From JBJMQS01 sp045802605 (GTDB lineage: Bacteria; Planctomycetota; Planctomycetia; Gemmatales; Gemmataceae): a stretch of DNA of 64,000 nucleotides. The stretch is from assembly GCA_045802605.1 (NCBI GenBank), contig JBJMQS010000037.1, forward strand, positions 1 to 64,000, read 5' to 3'. The notes below the pieces were generated by a model. The model was not told the origin of the DNA. It did not search any database and saw only the letters and a program-made list of their open reading frames with translations. Positions 60,706 through 64,000 of the stretch are shown here, piece by piece (positions within the stretch are counted from its first letter, which is position 1; each line of letters opens with the position of its first letter). The position numbers and the translations under genes are program-made.

Positions 60706-62808
60706 ATGGCTGGCCGAAATCGTTGTGGATTGCTCAAGACTCGTCTGGGCCGCTTGGGGCTCGAACTTCTCGAAACTCGCGATCTTCCCTCCACCGTCAT
60801 GCCGGACTTGGCACGCCGTAAGGTGAACGGCGTCACTCCGGCTGCCACGTCCGCACCCACCGGGGTGTCCGTCAGCTCGATTCGCAGCGCCTACGGCTTC
60901 AACGGGATCACCTTCGGCGAGGTCGTCGGCGATGGCTCGGGCCAAACGATTGCGATCATCGATGCGTACGACGATCCCAAATTTGTCAGCAGCACCAATA
61001 GCGCATTCGCCACGAGTGACTTGCACAAATTCGACTTGGCTTTAAATATTCCGGAGCCGGCCGCGCCGGATTGGTTTTTGAAAGTCAATCAGTCCGGCGG
61101 CACGAACTACCCGGCCGCGAACACCGGCTGGTCAGGCGAAATCGCACTCGACGTGGAATGGGTGCACGCGCTCGCACCGGGCGCGAAAATCATGCTGGTC
61201 GAAGCGAACACGTCGAGCAGCACCGACATGTACGCGGCCGTGAAGTACGCCCGCAGCGTGCCCGGCGTCAGCGTGATCTCAATGAGCTGGGGCAGCCCCG
61301 AGGCATCGTCCGATGTGAACAACAACAGCGTTTTCACCACCCCGGCCGGGCACGTGGCGATCACCTACGTTGCCTCGACGGGGGACAACGGGTCGCCGGG
61401 CGGTTATCCCGCTTACTCGCCGAATGTGTTGGCGGTCGGCGGCACCACGCTCACGCAATCGGGCGGTACCTACGTCAGCGAAGCCGGCTGGAGCGGGTCT
61501 GGCGGCGGCGTCAGCACCAAGGAGACAAGGCCGGCCTATCAAAGCAGCGTGACCCAGAGCGCCACCAAGCGAACGATCCCCGACGTGTCGTTCGACGCCA
61601 ACCCAAACAGCGGTGTGCCCGTCTACGATTCCTACAACAACGGCACCTCGGCACCGTGGTCGCAGATCGGCGGCACCAGCTTTTCCGCGCCGGCGTGGGC
61701 GGCCCTCATCGCCGTCACCGATCAGGGCCGGGCACTCTCCAGTCAAAGCAGCCTCAACGGGCTGACCGACACGTTGCCGCGACTTTACACGCTATCGGCC
61801 GCTGACTTCCATGATGTGACGAGCGGTTCCAATGGCGGCTTCTCCGCGACCACAGGCTATGATTTGGTCACCGGACGCGGCACGCCGTACGGCGATCGCG
61901 TGGCGATCGATTTGGTCGATGACTCCGTTGCTCCCGCCGCGGCGGCGACATTCACCAATGTCACCGCGGCCGGCGGCACGAGCTACTCGTTTTCCGTCAC
62001 GTTCACCGACAATTTGGCCCTCAATGTGTCGTCGATCGACAGCCAAGACATTGTGATTCAAGGCCCTAATGGATTTGGCAGCGGGGCGGCGTTGCAATCG
62101 ATCAGCGGTCCCACCAACGGCAAACGGACCGCGACGTATTCGTTCGCGGTGCCGGGCGGATCGTGGGACGTGGCCGACACGGGCAGCTATTCGGTCAGCG
62201 TGGTCGGCGGGCAAGTCGTGGATGCCCATGGCAACGCGATCGCGGCGACTACGCTCGGCAGCTTTGTGTTCGCCTTGCCGCCCAAGGTGCAGTCGGACGT
62301 GATCAACGGCGGCGACGTGCAGCGATCGCGAGTGACCTCCATCGGGGTGACGTTCGATGGCACGCCGACCTGGCCGGCCAACGTTGCCAGCGCGTTTCAG
62401 CTCATCCGGCAAAGCGACAATGCCGCCGTGGATCTGACGGCGACGGTCAATGGCTCGACCGTGACTTTGATGTTCAACGGGGCACTATCAGAATTCGGCT
62501 CGTTGGCCGATGGGCGGTACACTCTGACCGTGTTTTCTAGCGCAGCGCAAAACATGGGCGTGTCGCTCGACGGCGACAACGACGGCGTGCCTGGCGGCGA
62601 CTATGTGCTTATGGGCGATACCGCGACCAATCATCTGTTCCGGCTCTATGGCGACAGCAACGGCGACGGCTCAGTCGATCAGACCGATTACCTCGCATTC
62701 CGCAATGCCATCTCCACCAATTCCGACATCTTCGATTTCGACGGCCTCAATGGCGTCGATCAGGCCGACTATCTACAATTCCGCAACCGGATCGGGGCGG
62801 TGGTTTAG
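60706..62808 (+). CDS. Extracellular sedolisin-like (S53) peptidase with dockerin-like module
   Basis: The 700-residue protein has the planctomycete signature in its first 30 residues (LGLELLETRDLPST) without a hydrophobic core. The peptidase domain (about 45-405) shows Glu145 and Asp149 in WSGEIALDVEWVHALAPGA, oxyanion Asp227 in ASTGDNGSPG, and Ser325 in GGTSFSAPAWAAL, the Glu-Asp-Ser set of sedolisins. It lacks the long propeptide usual for secreted S53 enzymes. An Ig-like linker (about 412-522), the domain shared with the proteins at 1192 and 51672 (about 525-640) and a dockerin-like pair (GDSNGDGSVDQTDYLAFRN) follow. It is probably an exported acid-active endopeptidase. Confidence 0.9.
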   Translation: MAGRNRCGLLKTRLGRLGLELLETRDLPSTVMPDLARRKVNGVTPAATSAPTGVSVSSIRSAYGFNGITFGEVVGDGSGQTIAIIDAYDDPKFVSSTNSAFATSDLHKFDLALNIPEPAAPDWFLKVNQSGGTNYPAANTGWSGEIALDVEWVHALAPGAKIMLVEANTSSSTDMYAAVKYARSVPGVSVISMSWGSPEASSDVNNNSVFTTPAGHVAITYVASTGDNGSPGGYPAYSPNVLAVGGTTLTQSGGTYVSEAGWSGSGGGVSTKETRPAYQSSVTQSATKRTIPDVSFDANPNSGVPVYDSYNNGTSAPWSQIGGTSFSAPAWAALIAVTDQGRALSSQSSLNGLTDTLPRLYTLSAADFHDVTSGSNGGFSATTGYDLVTGRGTPYGDRVAIDLVDDSVAPAAAATFTNVTAAGGTSYSFSVTFTDNLALNVSSIDSQDIVIQGPNGFGSGAALQSISGPTNGKRTATYSFAVPGGSWDVADTGSYSVSVVGGQVVDAHGNAIAATTLGSFVFALPPKVQSDVINGGDVQRSRVTSIGVTFDGTPTWPANVASAFQLIRQSDNAAVDLTATVNGSTVTLMFNGALSEFGSLADGRYTLTVFSSAAQNMGVSLDGDNDGVPGGDYVLMGDTATNHLFRLYGDSNGDGSVDQTDYLAFRNAISTNSDIFDFDGLNGVDQADYLQFRNRIGAVV

Positions 62809-62833
62809 GCTCGGTTTCGTTAGCCTTGGTATT

Positions 62834-62983
62834 GTTAGCCGGACGCGCAAGCTACGGGACGCAGAGACTCGGCCCCACTCGAAAGGTTCTGGATTCCGTA
62901 CCGTGCGTCTGGCCAACAATAAAATCAAAATCTCTCGAATGGGGCCAAGTCTCTGGCTTCCGTAGCTTGCGCGTCCGGCTAAC
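62834..62983. repeat. Palindromic repeat of the GTTAGCCGGACGCGCAAGC family, copy 3
   Basis: Arms GTTAGCCGGACGCGCAAGC... (62834-62857) and their complement (62960-62983) are 24 bases and perfect. The inner part contains GCCCCACTCGAAAGGTTCTGG and the complementary-like CTCGAATGGGGCCAAGTCTC in degenerate form. It fills the gap between the sedolisin and pabA genes. Confidence 0.8.
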
Positions 62984-63022
62984 AATACCGGATAACAAAC
63001 GGGGAGATCGCAGGACCAAGCT

Positions 63023-63610
63023 ATGATCCTCCTCATCGATAACTACGATTCGTTCGTTTACAACCTCGTTCAGGGGTTGGGCGCGATTGATCCGGCCACG
63101 CCGCTCGAGGTCGTGCGCAATGACACGATCACGGCGGACGAGGTGGCGGCCAAACGGCCCACGCATTTGATTCTCTCGCCGGGGCCCTGCACGCCGAATG
63201 AGGCCGGCGTGTCGATGGAGTTGGTCAAGCGATTCGCGGGCGAGATTCCGATCCTCGGCGTGTGCCTGGGGCATCAGTGCATCGGGCAGGTGTTTGGGGG
63301 GCAAATTGTGCGGGCGGCGAAGGTGATGCACGGTAAGACATCGCCCGTGTTTCACAATGGCGAAGGGCTATTTGGCGGGATGAGTAATCCATTCACGGCG
63401 GCACGTTATCACAGTTTGATTATCGACCGGGCGAGTTTCACGCATCCAGATTTCGAGATCACGGCCTGGACGGCCGAGGGTGAGATCATGGCGCTTCGCC
63501 ACCGCGCGTGGCCGCTCTATGGCGTGCAGTTTCACCCGGAGAGTTTTCTGACGGAGGAGGGGCCGAGCTTGTTGCGGAATTTTTTGGAGATGTGTAGCCG
63601 CGGGCTTTAG
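63023..63610 (+). CDS. pabA: Anthranilate / aminodeoxychorismate synthase glutamine amidotransferase subunit
   Basis: The 195-residue class I glutamine amidotransferase has LLIDNYDSFVYNLVQ, SPGPCTPNEAG, the nucleophile Cys81 in ILGVCLGHQCIGQ, and His171-Pro-Glu173 in VQFHPESFLTE. It supplies ammonia to TrpE or PabB. The sequence is typical of TrpG/PabA and the two cannot be separated without a neighbour; no trpE, trpD or pabB lies in the window, and one protein may serve both pathways. Confidence 0.9.
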   Translation: MILLIDNYDSFVYNLVQGLGAIDPATPLEVVRNDTITADEVAAKRPTHLILSPGPCTPNEAGVSMELVKRFAGEIPILGVCLGHQCIGQVFGGQIVRAAKVMHGKTSPVFHNGEGLFGGMSNPFTAARYHSLIIDRASFTHPDFEITAWTAEGEIMALRHRAWPLYGVQFHPESFLTEEGPSLLRNFLEMCSRGL

Positions 63611-63665
63611 CCCGCGCGTCGTGGCAATCGCTTGGTCCCGACGCGGGCTGAAGCCCGCGGCTACA
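63593..63665. repeat. Palindrome of the TAGCCGCGGGCTTTAGCCCG family
   Basis: TGTAGCCGCGGGCTTTAGCC (63593 onward) is complementary to the end GGCTGAAGCCCGCGGCTACA (to 63665), with a further GCGCG/CGACGCG pair inside. It overlaps the last codons of pabA and ends ten bases before the rplX stop, between convergent genes. No T tract follows on either side. Confidence 0.75.
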
Positions 63666-63675
63666 AAAATCGGAA

Positions 63676-64000
63676 TTATTTCTTTGCGAATTTCGGGTTG
63701 GCAGGGGCGACGCGGCTGAGGGTGGTGCCGGACTTCTTGGCAAACCGCTCCTTGGTGCCGTCGGCCGTGAAGCGGACGCCGGCGCGGGTCGGCTTGTTGC
63801 TGGTGGGGTCGATCAAAGCCACGTTGGAGACGTGGATCGGCATCTCTTTGGAGAGCCGGCCACCTTGTTGGCTTTGCCGGGAAGGCTTCAAGTGCTTGTA
63901 GACCTTGTTGACGCCTTCGACGACGACTTTGCCAGTTTTGCTGAGGATACGGAGCACCCGGCCGCGTTTGCCTTTGTCGTCGCCTGTAAGTACCTGCACG
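63676..64000 (-). CDS. rplX: 50S ribosomal protein L24 (5' end outside the window)
   Basis: The visible 108 codons contain the L24 KOW motif VQVLTGDDKGKRGRVLRIL and VVVEGVNKVYKHLKPSRQSQ-type sequence, with PIHVSNVALIDPTSNKPTR and GVRFTADGTKERFAKKSG near the end. It assembles early on the 50S subunit. The true start lies outside the window; the GTG at the edge is inside the protein. It ends here and is not followed by rplE on the same strand, unlike the usual rplN-rplX-rplE order; the convergent neighbour is pabA. Confidence 0.93.
   Translation of the reverse strand, partial: VQVLTGDDKGKRGRVLRILSKTGKVVVEGVNKVYKHLKPSRQSQQGGRLSKEMPIHVSNVALIDPTSNKPTRAGVRFTADGTKERFAKKSGTTLSRVAPANPKFAKK

Noticed and set aside
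63593..63665. Palindrome as a rho-independent terminator for pabA or rplX
   Set aside because: The hairpin is strong, but neither strand has a T tract after it.

Overview
The window comes from a member of the Planctomycetota, most likely Pirellulales or Gemmatales. Three very different proteins (1192-10362, 51672-53771, 60706-62808) carry the short basic N-terminus ending in an L-x-x-L-E-x-R-x-x-P-(S)T signature known from planctomycete extracellular proteins, and each ends in a duplicated D-x-N-G-D-G / D-Y-L-x-F-R-N dockerin-like module. An abundant sulfatase, many dispersed palindromic repeats and scattered single-gene transcription units also fit this phylum. Housekeeping genes dominate and there is no sign of a prophage or a CRISPR array.

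Layout. 1-1191: tail of a transposase and palindromic repeats. 1192-10362: a 3056-residue five-module beta-helix surface protein. 10.4-14.1 kb: a sulfatase bracketed by inverted copies of one repeat, then a ~411-nt multi-hairpin repeat. 14.2-23.0 kb: tRNA-Glu, thioredoxin, an FHA/coiled-coil protein, rpsO-pnp, a sensorless histidine kinase and a prpB-prpC pair. 23.1-31.5 kb: a membrane-anchored TPR protein, a sigma-70 family factor, a REC-GGDEF protein, FtsH, a small membrane protein and serine acetyltransferase. 31.8-38.3 kb: a short SecA-like ATPase, a Nudix protein, two uncharacterised proteins, a cysteine desulfurase and a PH-like membrane protein. 38.4-41.4 kb: pepQ-accB-accC. 41.7-46.5 kb: an RRM protein, a possible sigma-54 promoter with twin hairpins, an ABC exporter, a 7-bp tandem repeat, a RidA protein, a SnoaL-like protein and purC. 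46.6-53.8 kb: a lipoprotein, pyrimidine-nucleoside phosphorylase, an S10-type peptidase and a YHYH surface protein. 53.9-56.5 kb: a CBS protein, the second copy of the structured repeat, and small genes, one of which looks like an integron gene cassette with an attC-like site. 56.7-60.5 kb: an LssY_C protein and an ArsR-type regulator operon with a DUF1801 protein and an SRPBCC protein. 60.7-64.0 kb: a sedolisin-like surface peptidase, pabA/trpG and the 3' part of rplX.

Strongest leads: (1) a ~411-447-nt repeat (13637-14047 and 54502-54948) whose two diverged copies keep the same stems, with paired changes in two hairpins and a G-rich tract held in the loop of an identical 10-bp stem, which suggests an undescribed structured RNA or mobile element; (2) an attC-like site at 55660-55758 whose left core is the exact reverse complement of a core 506 bases upstream, as expected of an integron cassette; (3) three proteins sharing a presumptive export signature without a hydrophobic core plus a C-terminal dockerin-like module, which implies a common sorting route.

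All family assignments come from reading motifs and remembered family features; no search or folding programme was run.
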